NCBI GenBank assembly: GCA_015657645.1
Contig: JACDQK010000157.1
Location: forward strand, 1 to 32,929
Direction of reading: 5' to 3'
DNA: 32,929 nt
Origin: Novosphingobium sp.
GTDB taxonomy: Bacteria; Pseudomonadota; Alphaproteobacteria; Sphingomonadales; Sphingomonadaceae
Below the pieces are notes generated by a model. That model searched no databases, had not been told where the DNA came from, and was given only the letters and a program-made list of their open reading frames with translations. Position numbers and translations under genes: made by a program. This document shows, one piece after another, positions 1 through 8,677 of the stretch (its first letter is position 1; the number at the start of each line of letters is the position of its first letter).

Positions 1-1188
1 CGCTTCGGCTACGCGGTGGTCGCGCTGCAGATCAGCCAGTTCGGAGGCTTGGGCAATGAGCTTGGGCGATTGCGCCTGGGCCCGGGCGAGATCGCCGCGG
101 ATTGAAGCGAGCGCGGCATGCGCACCGGCAGACTGCGCATCGTTCAGGCTCATCGCCTGCATCAAATTGGATCGCCCGTCGGCAAGCTGCATATCGACCT
201 GCGAGATGATCGCCGCTTCCGCGAGCCCGGTCAGTTCACGCCCACGCTTGAGTAGTGCAGCGCGCAGTTCGCTTCGTTCGCTGTCGACCTGGGCCATGAC
301 ACTGTGTTGCGCCCCCAAGGTGCCAGCCTTCTGACTGGCATCCGCATTGCTTGCCGCATAACGCTCCGCCAGTTGCTGGAATACAGGATCGCCCCGCAGA
401 CGCATGGCGATATTGGCGCTGCGCGGTGAATTGCCGAGATTTCCCGCCAGTCGGCCGGCGGTCCCGCCCAGCAGGCGTGCCTGCGCGCGCATCTCGCTTT
501 CCTTGTCACGCAGACCATCCACTGCCGCAATGCGGTTGTTGAACTGCTCAAGCGTCGCCAGGCCATGTTGTGCCTGAAAGGCGATGAGCTTGCGCTGTGC
601 CTCGCGTACCTTTTCACCCAGGAGTTCAAGTTGCTTCGCGTCCGAAACTTCGCGGCTGGCAGCTTCGTCGGCGCGCAAGCTATCGAGCTGCGCCAAGAAG
701 GCCTTGCGCAGGGCTTCCGAGCGGCTCTTCGCCTGTTCGGGTTTGCCGGCCGTAACTGAAACTTCGATCAGATTGGTCTGGTCCACCAGCCTGATTGAAG
801 GGGCAGGAAAGTCATCGCCGTCCTCTCGCACGATTGCCGCAGCGGCTCGCAGCGTCACGTCCGCCGTTATGAGCTGCTTGTAGTTCTCGGTGGGGCTAAG
901 GGTTGAACTGGAGAAGGCCGAGTTCGAGGTCGACTGTGCCTGGCCAATGGATTCGACGTTCAGTGAGCTTCCAACGCCGGATCCGGGCAGGATAAGCGTG
1001 AATTCGCTTTTGTAGGACTTTGGGACCAGCAGCAGGTAGGCGGCAGTCGAAAGCCAGATCAACCCCAGCACCGGGGCGATAGTGAGGGCGTAGCGCCTAT
1101 AGCGCCCAGCCGACGGTAGGCCTTCCTGGACAATCCTCCAGAAGCGGACAAGCTTTCGCTCATACGTCACTTCGGCCACGGCGCTCAC
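1..1188 (-). CDS. Exopolysaccharide chain-length determinant / Wzc-like inner-membrane protein (partial, C-terminus outside window)
   Basis: The minus-strand frame stays open for 396 codons from a GTG at 1188 to the left edge, so the C-terminal part is missing. The GTG overlaps the TGA of the upstream wza-like gene (GTGA), which indicates translational coupling and sets the start. An N-terminal cytoplasmic stretch is followed by a membrane segment near residues 34-56 ending in a Pro-Lys-Ser-Tyr turn, then a long periplasmic part rich in Glu, Gln, Arg and Ala that is probably coiled coil. This is the Wzz/GNVR organisation of polysaccharide co-polymerases, which set chain length and couple polymerisation to the Wza export channel. 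Whether a C-terminal tyrosine-kinase domain follows cannot be seen. Family assignment is by architecture and by the wza neighbour. Confidence 0.85.
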   Translation of the reverse strand, partial: MSAVAEVTYERKLVRFWRIVQEGLPSAGRYRRYALTIAPVLGLIWLSTAAYLLLVPKSYKSEFTLILPGSGVGSSLNVESIGQAQSTSNSAFSSSTLSPTENYKQLITADVTLRAAAAIVREDGDDFPAPSIRLVDQTNLIEVSVTAGKPEQAKSRSEALRKAFLAQLDSLRADEAASREVSDAKQLELLGEKVREAQRKLIAFQAQHGLATLEQFNNRIAAVDGLRDKESEMRAQARLLGGTAGRLAGNLGNSPRSANIAMRLRGDPVFQQLAERYAASNADASQKAGTLGAQHSVMAQVDSERSELRAALLKRGRELTGLAEAAIISQVDMQLADGRSNLMQAMSLNDAQSAGAHAALASIRGDLARAQAQSPKLIAQASELADLQRDHRVAEA

Positions 1189-2371
1189 TTGCTGATCCCA
1201 TTCGCCAGAGCGACTGGACCGAGCAAGCTCCCGACAACGCCGACCGCATCAACAAAGGTCATGGCCGAGCTGTCATAGCAGGCGATCGCATCACCGGGCA
1301 TCAGGTATGGGTTCATTGCGTCGCGATCTGCCTGGCGGACCAACTGTTCCACATGCCGGGAGATGACGACCGACTTGCCATTGGTAGGGTTGCGCGAAAT
1401 CAGGACGGCGCGCGCCCTGCATTCATGGCCGAACCACCAACGCAATTTGCCGAGACCAGTCCTTCGAGCATCCGGACGCCATAGGGAAAGCTGGTGGAGT
1501 CCTTGCCGATTGCGGAAGCAGCATTGCTAGCGGCGGGGCGGGAGAGGTTGGACAGATAGACCCGCACGCCGGGGCTGGTCACGCTGCTCGGGCGGACAAA
1601 CTGTTCCTGAAAGCATCCAGCTGAAGGGACCACGATGCGATCGCCAGATGCCAGTTGAGGATCGGCTGGTACCCCGCCGGTAAAGGCCGGGGTGACGTCA
1701 ACAACCGCATACATCCCGCCGCGAAGCAAATAGACCGTGTTCGCTGCGGCATCAGGGCGGATTCCGCCGGCCGCGCGCAAAGCCGTCGCCAATGACCGAC
1801 CGGAGTTGAAATCGCCCGATGCGGGGTTTCCGACTGTCGTCGCTCTGGCTTCAGATGCACGCTCACCTGCGCGGACTAGGCCCGGTTCAAAGACTGCACC
1901 AGAAACAGAAACCTGGACCGCAAATGCTTCGGCAAGCCGCAACTGCACGTTACCTGCGATGTTGCGGATCAGGCCCTTCGAGATCAGGAGTTCGCGCAGT
2001 TCAATCTCGACGACATGACGTGAGCGTCCGGCCGCCGCCAAATCCAGGATGCCTTCCAGCACGATACGACCGTTGGCGCCGATTACATATGAGCCGGTCA
2101 GGACATCCTTGTCGCCGCTGACTGTCAACAGGAGCCTGTCGCCGGGACCAAGCAGGTCGGGAGCGGCAGCCAGTGCCTCGGGAGCCACCTGCGCCAGCCC
2201 AGCCACCGCCTGCGGGATTTCGGGCAACGCGCATTGGGACAGTTGGTCGCCATCGAGGCGCTGCCCGGCTTGATACTGGGCCAGCGGTGCGTTGCTAGGG
2301 GTGGGCATAGTCGCGCAGCCTGCCATCAGGGTGCAGCTGGCCATTAGCGTGTATTTTGCAATTCTGAGCAT
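1185..2371 (-). CDS. Wza-like polysaccharide export lipoprotein (frame broken once as sequenced)
   Basis: Outer-membrane export channel protein of the polysaccharide export/SLBB family. The ATG at 2371 follows a GGAGA Shine-Dalgarno and gives a lipoprotein signal peptide with lipobox Leu-Met-Ala-Gly-Cys (Cys19). The export domain follows, including the typical Gly-Pro-Gly-Asp-Arg near its start, then SLBB-like repeats and the C-terminal Met-Pro-Gly-Asp-Ala-Ile. The frame is lost near 1408-1410: the N-terminal part reads to Asn-Ala-Gly-Arg-Ala and stops, while the next frame carries Val-Leu-Ile-Ser-Arg-Asn-Pro and the proper C-terminus. Adding one G/C base to the GC-rich run there restores a protein of about 395 residues. 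I judge a missing base in the sequence likelier than a pseudogene, because both halves look fully conserved. It is the first gene of the minus-strand operon behind the sigma-54 promoter at 2399-2413. Confidence 0.85.
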
Positions 2372-2398
2372 GTTGGTCTCCGGTTCCGAAGCTCCGGA

Positions 2399-2413
2399 GC
2401 AAACAGCGTGCCA
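2399..2413 (-). promoter_or_regulatory. Sigma-54 (-24/-12) promoter for the wza operon
   Basis: The minus strand reads TGGCACG-CTGT-TTGC, a complete match to the sigma-54 consensus TGGCACG-N4-TTGC, followed by T and preceded by C as the extended consensus prefers. It ends 28 bases before the wza-like ATG, so the transcript would have a very short leader with the GGAGA ribosome site. An NtrC-family activator is encoded 1.5 kb away. Confidence 0.85.
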
Positions 2414-2585
2414 GTTCGCTGATTTCCCGTAAATCAGCCCACACGCCCGCCAGCACAGAAAGAGCCGTTGATCTGCAGATCGCGAAACGCAAATTGCCAA
2501 ACCCTTCCTTTGCATTTTGCGAAGATTTGCGGAACTAACCCTGTCCGCGCATCAGCAAGAGATTGAATAGAAGGCGTTTTCTGAT

Positions 2586-2600
2586 TGGCATGGTTTATGC
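2586..2600 (+). promoter_or_regulatory. Sigma-54 (-24/-12) promoter for galU
   Basis: The plus strand reads TGGCATG-GTTT-ATGC. The invariant GG and GC are at the right spacing; there are two mismatches to TGGCACG-N4-TTGC. Initiation would fall near 2612, giving a leader of about 110 bases before the galU start at 2720. The match is weaker than the wza-facing promoter. Confidence 0.6.
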
Positions 2601-2612
2601 GAATTGGTCGGC

Positions 2613-2672
2613 GAGACGCTCTAGGTCTGAAGTAATCCACCATGGGAACCTGAGGGTCGCATGGAGCGTCTC
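2613..2672 (+). repeat. 9-bp inverted repeat in the predicted galU leader
   Basis: GAGACGCTC at 2613-2621 is perfectly complementary to GAGCGTCTC at 2664-2672, with 42 bases between. It begins at the transcription start predicted from the sigma-54 promoter, so it could form a leader hairpin or be a looping operator. No T tract follows, so it does not look like a terminator. Confidence 0.4.
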
Positions 2673-2719
2673 ACCGCCGCCAGGCAATGCGCACGTAAAA
2701 GAATGAAGGATCAAACTGG

Positions 2720-3693
2720 ATGTCCAGCAGGAGACCAATCCGCAAGGCCGTGTTCCCCGTCGCGGGGCTAGGCACCCGATTCCTACCGGCCACCAAGGCC
2801 ATCCCTAAGGAGATGCTGCCGATCATCGACCGGCCGTTGATCCAATACGCTGTCGACGAGGCTAGGGAGGCTGGGATCGAGCAACTGGTGTTCATCACGG
2901 GGCGCGGCAAGACTGCCATCGTCGAGCATTTTGATACCGCATTCGAGTTGGAAACCACAATGCAGGATCGGGCCAAGGCACTCGATGTCCTTGAACCGAC
3001 CGGATTGAACCGGGCAACCTGCTCGCAGTTCGCCAGCAGGTTCCGCTTGGACTCGGTCATGCAATTTGGTGCGCGCGTGCCGTTATTGGCGACGAGCCAT
3101 TTGCGGTCTTCCTGCCGGACGAATTGATGGTAGCTGACCAGGGCGGCGCGGGATGCATGATGCAGATGGTCGAAGCCTACAACGAGGTGGGAGGAAACAT
3201 CATCTCGGTGCTCGAAGTGCCTGAAGATCAGGTGTCCTCCTACGGCGTTATCGCTCCCGGCCTGCGGAAGGGCGCGCTAACCGAAGTCACCGGACTGGTT
3301 GAGAAGCCGCTACGTGAAGCAGCGCCCAGCAATCTGATCATATCCGGTCGCTACATCCTTCAGCCCGAGGTGATGCAAGTCCTGGACAATCAGGAGAAGG
3401 GCGCAGGTGGCGAGATCCAGCTAACCGATGCCATGGCGCGGATGATCGGTTCTCAGCCGTTCCACGCCCTCACCTTCGCGGGTAGGCGGTTTGACTGCGG
3501 CGCAAAAACCGGGTTTGTCGAGGCTACCCTGGCACTCGCGCTCGAGCGTGAGGACATGGCCGATGAGGTTCGGAATATGGCTCGGCGCTTGCTCGCCCGG
3601 GACTGGCAAAGCCGCCGCTCGATAGCGCGGACTGAGAAGCGGGTTTCTGAGTTATTTCCGCGTGAGACCGAGTTGTTTGCTGCGAACCGTTAA
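2720..3693 (+). CDS. galU: UTP--glucose-1-phosphate uridylyltransferase (frame broken once as sequenced)
   Basis: Makes UDP-glucose from UTP and glucose-1-phosphate, a precursor for the neighbouring exopolysaccharide machinery. The N-terminus carries the nucleotidyltransferase signature [11 protein letters not shown] and the Lys-Glu-Met-Leu-Pro motif (about residues 16-34). The second part has Val-Glu-Lys-Pro, Gly-Arg-Tyr-Ile-Leu-Gln-Pro and Gly-Gly-Glu-Ile-Gln-Leu-Thr-Asp, all typical of GalU. The frame shifts at 3008-3012: AACCGGGC gives a premature stop at about 3127, while AACCCGGGC would continue in the downstream frame with the expected Gly-Leu-Gly-His-Ala motif. One missing C repairs a protein of about 324 residues, slightly long for GalU because of a C-terminal tail. 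The start follows AAGGA. It lies behind a candidate sigma-54 promoter. Confidence 0.9.
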
Positions 3694-3806
3694 TCCCACG
3701 CTCAGTCACCCGCCATCATGAAACTTGCTGCAGTTTGCAAAATGGCAAGGGTTCGTGTGGCATAATGCGAACTGAGCGGGTTATATAAGTCATATCAATA
3801 TTCTGG

Positions 3807-3823
3807 CGATCTCCTTGAGATCG
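3807..3823. promoter_or_regulatory. Palindromic operator candidate upstream of the sigma-54 activator gene
   Basis: CGATCTC-CTT-GAGATCG is a perfect 7+3+7 inverted repeat, 35 bases before the activator start. Its GATCT/AGATC half-sites also occur in the palindrome at 2470-2481, but with different spacing. Autoregulation is possible; this rests only on symmetry. Confidence 0.35.
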
Positions 3824-3858
3824 AAACGACCAGAAAAACGCACGGAATAGGTAACCGA

Positions 3859-5280
3859 ATGTCACGCAAGCGCATCCTCATCGTTGAAGATCTGCCCTCG
3901 CTAGCGATTGCCTATGCGGCACATGTCGAGAAGGCTGGATACGAGGCAGTGATCGCTGACACTGGCGCGGCGGCGTTGAAGGCGATCACCGAGAACGGAC
4001 GGTTTGACGCAATTTTGCTCGACCTGCAGCTTCCGGATGTTGATGGTCTCGATCTCCTGCGTGAGAACCCGACTATTCTTGAACGCTTTCCCGTAATTGT
4101 TGCCACCGCCGATGCTTCGCTGACCAGAGCGATCGAGGCCATGCGGATCGGTGCTTTCGATTTTCTCGTCAAGCCGCTTGCAGGCTCGCGACTGATCTCC
4201 GTCATCGCCAGCGCGTTGGAGCTCGGCAGGGCAGTAAACCCGGATTCGATTGCCTCAAAGCCAAAAGCAGGGAAGCAACAACCGGGCACCTTCATCGGCA
4301 AATCGGCGCCGATGCGCGAAGTCTACCGTCAGATCGATTGCGTTGCCAGCAGTCGGGCAACCGTGTTCATCACTGGGGAAAGCGGAACCGGTAAAGAAGT
4401 CTGCGCCGAAGCAATTCACCGTGAAAGTGGCCGTGCCAATGGGCCATTCGTGGCGATCAATTGCGGCGCCATACCTGAGAACCTACTCGAATCGGAACTG
4501 TTCGGTCACTTGAAAGGATCGTTCACGGGGGCCGTGACCGATCGGATCGGCGCCGCACAGGCCGCAAACAAGGGGACCCTCTTTCTCGACGAAATTTGCG
4601 AGATGGCGCTGCCGCTGCAAGTCAAGCTGCTGCGTTTTCTGCAGACGGGCACCGTGCAGCGTGTCGGCTCGAACCGTGTCGAGGATGTCGACGTGCGGAT
4701 TATTTGCGCGACCAACCGCAACCCCGAGCGCGAAGTGGCCGAAGGTCGCTTTCGGGAAGATCTGTACTATCGATTAGCTGTAGTTCCAGTCCACATGCCT
4801 CCACTGCGCGCCCGGCAAGACGACGTTGGTGAGCTCGCAGAAGCTTTTCTCCAGCGCTTCGCGCGCGAGGAGGGCAAGGCCTTCGACAAGCTTGGAGCTA
4901 GTCAGTTGGCGGCACTCGAGCGCTATTCCTGGCCAGGCAATGTCCGCGAATTGCAGAATGTCATGCGCCGCGCCGCCGTGCTCAATCCAGGCCCCGACCT
5001 TCCGCTGACCGCACTGCCACTCGCTTCGCAACCAGCAATGCAGTCCAGCCCGCTGCCAGTATTGGGCCAGTTTCCCGAAACTGGCGAAGTCAATAATGCG
5101 CCCGACGTTTTGTCTATCGTGAACGCCCTGAAGGGACTTACGCTGGATGAAATCGAACGCCTCGTGATCGAGGCGGCAATCGACAGCGCCGGCGGCAGCT
5201 TGCCTGCCGCAGCACGGGCGTTGGGTGTAAGTCCTTCGACCATCTACCGCAAACGAGAACGCTGGATTGCGCGTCAGTAG
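3859..5280 (+). CDS. Sigma-54-dependent NtrC-family response regulator
   Basis: A 473-residue activator of RpoN promoters with three domains. The receiver (about 1-120) has acidic residues Glu10/Asp11, phospho-acceptor Asp55, Thr83 and Lys106. The AAA+ domain (about 145-380) has Walker A Gly-Glu-Ser-Gly-Thr-Gly-Lys-Glu at 173-180, Walker B Leu-Phe-Leu-Asp-Glu at 241-245, and the sigma-54 contact loop at 220-225. A Fis-type helix-turn-helix ends the protein (Ala-Ala-Arg-Ala-Leu-Gly-Val-Ser-Pro-Ser-Thr-Ile-Tyr-Arg-Lys). The contact loop reads GSFTGA instead of the usual GAFTGA. No histidine kinase is encoded beside it in this window. With sigma-54 promoters before both wza and galU, it is the obvious candidate regulator of exopolysaccharide production. 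Confidence 0.93.
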   Translation: MSRKRILIVEDLPSLAIAYAAHVEKAGYEAVIADTGAAALKAITENGRFDAILLDLQLPDVDGLDLLRENPTILERFPVIVATADASLTRAIEAMRIGAFDFLVKPLAGSRLISVIASALELGRAVNPDSIASKPKAGKQQPGTFIGKSAPMREVYRQIDCVASSRATVFITGESGTGKEVCAEAIHRESGRANGPFVAINCGAIPENLLESELFGHLKGSFTGAVTDRIGAAQAANKGTLFLDEICEMALPLQVKLLRFLQTGTVQRVGSNRVEDVDVRIICATNRNPEREVAEGRFREDLYYRLAVVPVHMPPLRARQDDVGELAEAFLQRFAREEGKAFDKLGASQLAALERYSWPGNVRELQNVMRRAAVLNPGPDLPLTALPLASQPAMQSSPLPVLGQFPETGEVNNAPDVLSIVNALKGLTLDEIERLVIEAAIDSAGGSLPAAARALGVSPSTIYRKRERWIARQ

Positions 5281-5465
5281 TTGTCTTGATGCTAGGCACA
5301 GCCTCGTCTCAGGGACCGCGGAACTCGACTGTGCCTGAAATTCATCGGTGGGAATATGTGGGGGAGGACGTACACGGTTGAGCTTTTTGCACGTTTTTCC
5401 CGTGTGATGCTTTAACACTCTTGCTCCCACCCTCTCCGCCAAGTCCCACAAAGCGAAAAGCCGGC

Positions 5466-6377
5466 CTAAGCGATCGGGGCAAAAGCCAGGCGCAACGCTT
5501 CACTTGCGTGATCAACAGCTTTGTCGGCAATGGAGACCAAGCCAAATAGGCTGACGAAGCCGTGTACAGCTCCGTCAAAAGTATGAAGCTTCACGGGAAT
5601 GCCGGCCGCATCAAGCTGTGCCGCATAAGCCGCGCCTTCTTCGTACAGGGGGTCGTTCTCCGCAAGGATGATAGTTGCTGGAGCAAGCCGCGGGGAGATC
5701 CGCGCTGCCACCGGGGAGACCCTGGGATCGGAACGTCTTCCATGTGCATACTGCTCCCAGTACCAGTTCATTTGTGCCGGGCTGAGGAAACCCGGATGCT
5801 GCTTGCCGAAGGACCTGGTTGAGCAGGAGCCGTCCAAGGCCGGATACAAGAGCAACTGGTGAACGACCGAAGGATCGCCGGCGAGTTCATGGGCGGCCGC
5901 GGCGGCCAAATTGCCGCCGGCGCTATCCCCGGCCAGTGCGATATACCTTGCGTCGACATCCAGTTGGGCGTGGTTGTCCTTCAGCCACTCAAAGGACAGC
6001 AGCGCATCCTCCCAAGCCGCCGGGAACGGGTTCTCCGGGGCCAGGCGGTAGCCGACTGACAGGACGGCGCAGTGCGCCTGAACAGCAAGAGCCGCCGCTA
6101 ACCGGTCGTGCGTATCGAGAGTGCCATGGACCCAGCCGCCGCCATGGAAGAACAGCACAACCGGCAAGGCCTGACCTGGCGCAGCGTGATAGAGCCGCGC
6201 TGGTAGCGAGCGATCCTGCCCGGTGATCTGAACCTCCGTCCGCGCAATCTCGACTGGCGGGGCAGGGATCGGGGCATCGAGCATGGCGCGCAGCGCAACG
6301 GGATCAAGCGGCTCAGGCAGGGCAAAGCCGCTTTCGGCCATGGCTGTCAGCAGGGCTTGGATTTCAGGGTCAATCAT
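5466..6377 (-). CDS. Alpha/beta hydrolase of the hormone-sensitive lipase (HSL) family, esterase
   Basis: A 303-residue cytoplasmic carboxylesterase. The oxyanion motif His-Gly-Gly-Gly is at 78-81, the nucleophile Ser152 in Gly-Asp-Ser-Ala-Gly-Gly, and Asp242 (Asn-Asp-Pro-Leu) and His272 (His-Gly-Phe) complete the triad. These are diagnostic of the HSL/bacterial family IV esterases. It is the last gene of the minus-strand operon, 15 bases after the SDR stop, with GGAG before the ATG. Two genes upstream in the same operon is a Baeyer-Villiger-type monooxygenase, so hydrolysis of the ester or lactone it makes is the natural inference. The actual substrate is unknown. Confidence 0.9.
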   Translation of the reverse strand: MIDPEIQALLTAMAESGFALPEPLDPVALRAMLDAPIPAPPVEIARTEVQITGQDRSLPARLYHAAPGQALPVVLFFHGGGWVHGTLDTHDRLAAALAVQAHCAVLSVGYRLAPENPFPAAWEDALLSFEWLKDNHAQLDVDARYIALAGDSAGGNLAAAAAHELAGDPSVVHQLLLYPALDGSCSTRSFGKQHPGFLSPAQMNWYWEQYAHGRRSDPRVSPVAARISPRLAPATIILAENDPLYEEGAAYAAQLDAAGIPVKLHTFDGAVHGFVSLFGLVSIADKAVDHASEALRLAFAPIA

Positions 6378-6392
6378 GGAGCACTCCGCGCT

Positions 6393-7199
6393 CTAGCCTG
6401 TCATCGCGCCGGTTGGCCGACGGCGCTCCCGGATCATTTCGTGCCGGGCCTGCAGGAACGGATCCAGCGTTTCAGGCTGCGGAATGATCCAGTAGTCCCC
6501 CCGCGCGATGCCCTGAAAGACCAGGGCGGCGAATTCATCGGCCCCCATGCCGTGCAGCGCGGTCATCTCCTTCATTGTCTCGACAAACCGCTCGGTCGCC
6601 GGGTGAGCGTCTCCTCCAAAGGGGCTTGCGAAGATCTCGGACAGGACCGGTCCGGGGGCCAGCAGGCTGATCGAGATCGGGGCGCCCAGCAGTTCCAGTT
6701 CGCATTGCATGGCCTCGGTGATCGCGACGATCGCAAACTTGGTGGCCGAGTAGGGGGCCATCAGCGGGCTGGGGAGGAACCCCCCGACCGAGGCCGTATT
6801 GACGATTCTGGCCGGCTGACCCCGCGCGATCATGCGGGGGATGAAGGCACGGGCTCCGTTCAGGACGCCGCCGATGTTGATCGCGATGGCACGGTCCCAA
6901 TCCGCGGCAGGGATCTCCCAACTGAAACCTGTGGTCATGACCCCGGCATTGTTGAACAGCAGATCCGCGCCGCCCAAGGCTTCGGCATGGTCGGCTAGCG
7001 CGGCCATCTGGATGGGATCGGTCACATCGGTGACGCGGGATTCGGCTCCCGGGATCGCTGCTGCTGTCCGGGCCAGGGCAGGCTCGTTGCAATCGGCCAG
7101 CAGGACACGGTAGCCCGCTCTTGCCGCTTCCCGCGCCAGCCCCGCACCGATCCCGTTCGCCGCGCCGGTGACGACGGCAAGCTTCTGACTTCCGGTCAT
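6393..7199 (-). CDS. Short-chain dehydrogenase/reductase (SDR)
   Basis: A 268-residue classical SDR. The nucleotide-binding Thr-Gly-x3-Gly-Ile-Gly spans 11-18, Asn-Asn-Ala-Gly 83-86, and the catalytic residues are Ser137, Tyr150 and Lys154 (Tyr-Ser-Ala-Thr-Lys). An Asp near the end of beta-strand 2 (Leu-Leu-Ala-Asp-Cys, Asp36) favours NAD(H), an inference from the family. Its ATG overlaps the stop of the monooxygenase gene (ATGA) and a GGGGAGGA ribosome site lies upstream, so the two are translationally coupled. It probably interconverts an alcohol and ketone on the pathway served by the monooxygenase and esterase on either side. Confidence 0.9.
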   Translation of the reverse strand: MTGSQKLAVVTGAANGIGAGLAREAARAGYRVLLADCNEPALARTAAAIPGAESRVTDVTDPIQMAALADHAEALGGADLLFNNAGVMTTGFSWEIPAADWDRAIAINIGGVLNGARAFIPRMIARGQPARIVNTASVGGFLPSPLMAPYSATKFAIVAITEAMQCELELLGAPISISLLAPGPVLSEIFASPFGGDAHPATERFVETMKEMTALHGMGADEFAALVFQGIARGDYWIIPQPETLDPFLQARHEMIRERRRPTGAMTG

Positions 7200-8677
7200 G
7201 ACTGGTCCTCCCCACCGGTATTTCGCAGGTCGAATGCCCCGAGATCGGGCCTGCTCATTTCCTCGAAGAACCGGTCAAAGCTCCAGGGCCAGCACTGCGG
7301 CACGCCTTCGGCATCAAGGTACCAGCTCGAACAGCCGCTGGCGAAAACGGTGGTGCGGGCGGCGGCAATCCGGCGCTGCTCGTAATCGTCCATCGCGGCG
7401 TGGCTGGCTGAGATCTCGCTGGCGGAGCCGTTCCTGAGGAGGTCGAGCAGTTGGTCGATATAGCCCCACTGCGCTTCGGCAATGTCGATCAGCGAGAAGT
7501 TGCCGACCGGACCGGTGGGACCATTGAGCATGAAGAAGTTGGGAAACTCGGGCACGCTGATCGCCAGATAGGCGGTGGCGCGGCGCTCCCACGCCTGATC
7601 CAGACTCTGTCCGGCGCGGCCGACCGGCTGGAGCGGGCGGACGAACCGATCGGCATGAAAACCGGTGGCAAGAATCAGCACGTCGCTGTGATGGAGCATG
7701 CCGTCGCGCGTTCGCACGCCCGCAGGCTCGACATGGTTGATGCCCTCTCGCACCACTGTCACGTTCGGGCTTTGGACTTTCTCATAATACGAAGGAGAAT
7801 AGATCAGGCGCTTGCAGGCGGCGCGATAGTCGGGGCGCAGCTTTTCGCGCAGTTCGGGATCGGTGACCGCCGTTTCCAGATGATCCCTGACAAAGCTCTC
7901 GATCAGGGTCATTGCGTCGGAGCCGGGATCGATGATGGCATCGTTGAAGCGTCTGACATTGGCGATGTATTCCGGGTCATAGCGGATCGCGTCGATCGCT
8001 TCCGGATCGCTGCGAAAACGCTCCCGCTCTTCGGCGGACCACGCGAAATCCTGCACCGGCATGATCCATTGCGGCGAGCGCTGGAAATGCTGGACATGGC
8101 CAGCCACGTCCGCGAGCGCGGAGACGAGCTGGACGCCGGTCGAGCCGTTGCCAATCACCGCGACGCGTTTGCCCGCCAGATCGATGCCATCCTGCCATTG
8201 GGCCGAATGGAAGCAGTCCCCGGCGAAGTTCTCCAAACCTGCAATCTCGGGGAAACGGGGATAGTGGAGCACGCCGGTTGCCGCGATCAGCACATCGCCC
8301 CGGTATGTTTCCCCGCTACGTGTTTCCGCCGTCCAGCCGCCGTCGATCCAGCGGGTGGAGACGACATCCTGCCCGAAGCGGATCAGGTCACGCAGGCCAA
8401 AGCGATCGGTGACGCCGCGGAAATAGTCGAGGATCTCGCTCCCGCTGGCGAAGTAGCGGCTCCAGTCGGGATTCGGCGCAAACGAATAAGTATAGGCATG
8501 GGCCGGCACATCGCAGGTCAGGCCCAGATAGCGGTTATCCCGCCAGGTTCCGCCAATCTCGTCGCCCTTTTCAAGCACGATGACCTCGTCGCCTCGCTCA
8601 CGCAGACGGATCGCGGCGAGCAGGCCGGCCATGCCTGCGCCCACGACAATCGCCTTGAGCGGCTTGGTTTTGCTCAT
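7196..8677 (-). CDS. Baeyer-Villiger-type flavin monooxygenase
   Basis: A 493-residue FAD/NADPH class B monooxygenase. The FAD Rossmann motif is Gly-Ala-Gly-Met-Ala-Gly at 13-18, the NADPH motif Gly-Asn-Gly-Ser-Thr-Gly at 176-181, and between them lies the fingerprint Phe151-x-Gly153-x3-His157-x3-Trp161. The usual Pro or Asp after the Trp is Gln here. The family inserts oxygen next to a ketone to give an ester or lactone. The start at 8677 is chosen because its ATGA overlaps the stop of the upstream aldolase-like gene; an earlier in-frame start at 8758 adds a low-complexity Arg-rich tail. It sits between aldolase-like and SDR genes in an operon that ends with an esterase. Confidence 0.9.
   Translation of the reverse strand: MSKTKPLKAIVVGAGMAGLLAAIRLRERGDEVIVLEKGDEIGGTWRDNRYLGLTCDVPAHAYTYSFAPNPDWSRYFASGSEILDYFRGVTDRFGLRDLIRFGQDVVSTRWIDGGWTAETRSGETYRGDVLIAATGVLHYPRFPEIAGLENFAGDCFHSAQWQDGIDLAGKRVAVIGNGSTGVQLVSALADVAGHVQHFQRSPQWIMPVQDFAWSAEERERFRSDPEAIDAIRYDPEYIANVRRFNDAIIDPGSDAMTLIESFVRDHLETAVTDPELREKLRPDYRAACKRLIYSPSYYEKVQSPNVTVVREGINHVEPAGVRTRDGMLHHSDVLILATGFHADRFVRPLQPVGRAGQSLDQAWERRATAYLAISVPEFPNFFMLNGPTGPVGNFSLIDIAEAQWGYIDQLLDLLRNGSASEISASHAAMDDYEQRRIAAARTTVFASGCSSWYLDAEGVPQCWPWSFDRFFEEMSRPDLGAFDLRNTGGEDQS

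Larger units (their letters stand above)
2372..2719. other. Divergent regulatory interval between the wza-like gene and galU (348 bp, no gene)
   Basis: No convincing coding frame was found. The interval holds two oppositely facing sigma-54 promoters (2399-2413 minus, 2586-2600 plus), a perfect 12-bp palindrome GATCTGCAGATC at 2470-2481, and a 9-bp inverted repeat at 2613-2621/2664-2672. The stretch between the promoters is where upstream activator sites for a sigma-54 activator would be expected. The palindrome is the only clean candidate I could see. Confidence 0.7.

Noticed and set aside
3740..3780. TGGCA-containing stretches upstream of the activator gene as a further sigma-54 promoter
   Set aside because: No GC element is found at the required spacing from the GG in either candidate.
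5294..5336. Inverted repeat AGGCACAG/CTGTGCCT after the sigma-54 activator as a terminator
   Set aside because: Arms are only 8 bp with a 27-base loop and no T tract follows; it may be chance or a weak structure.
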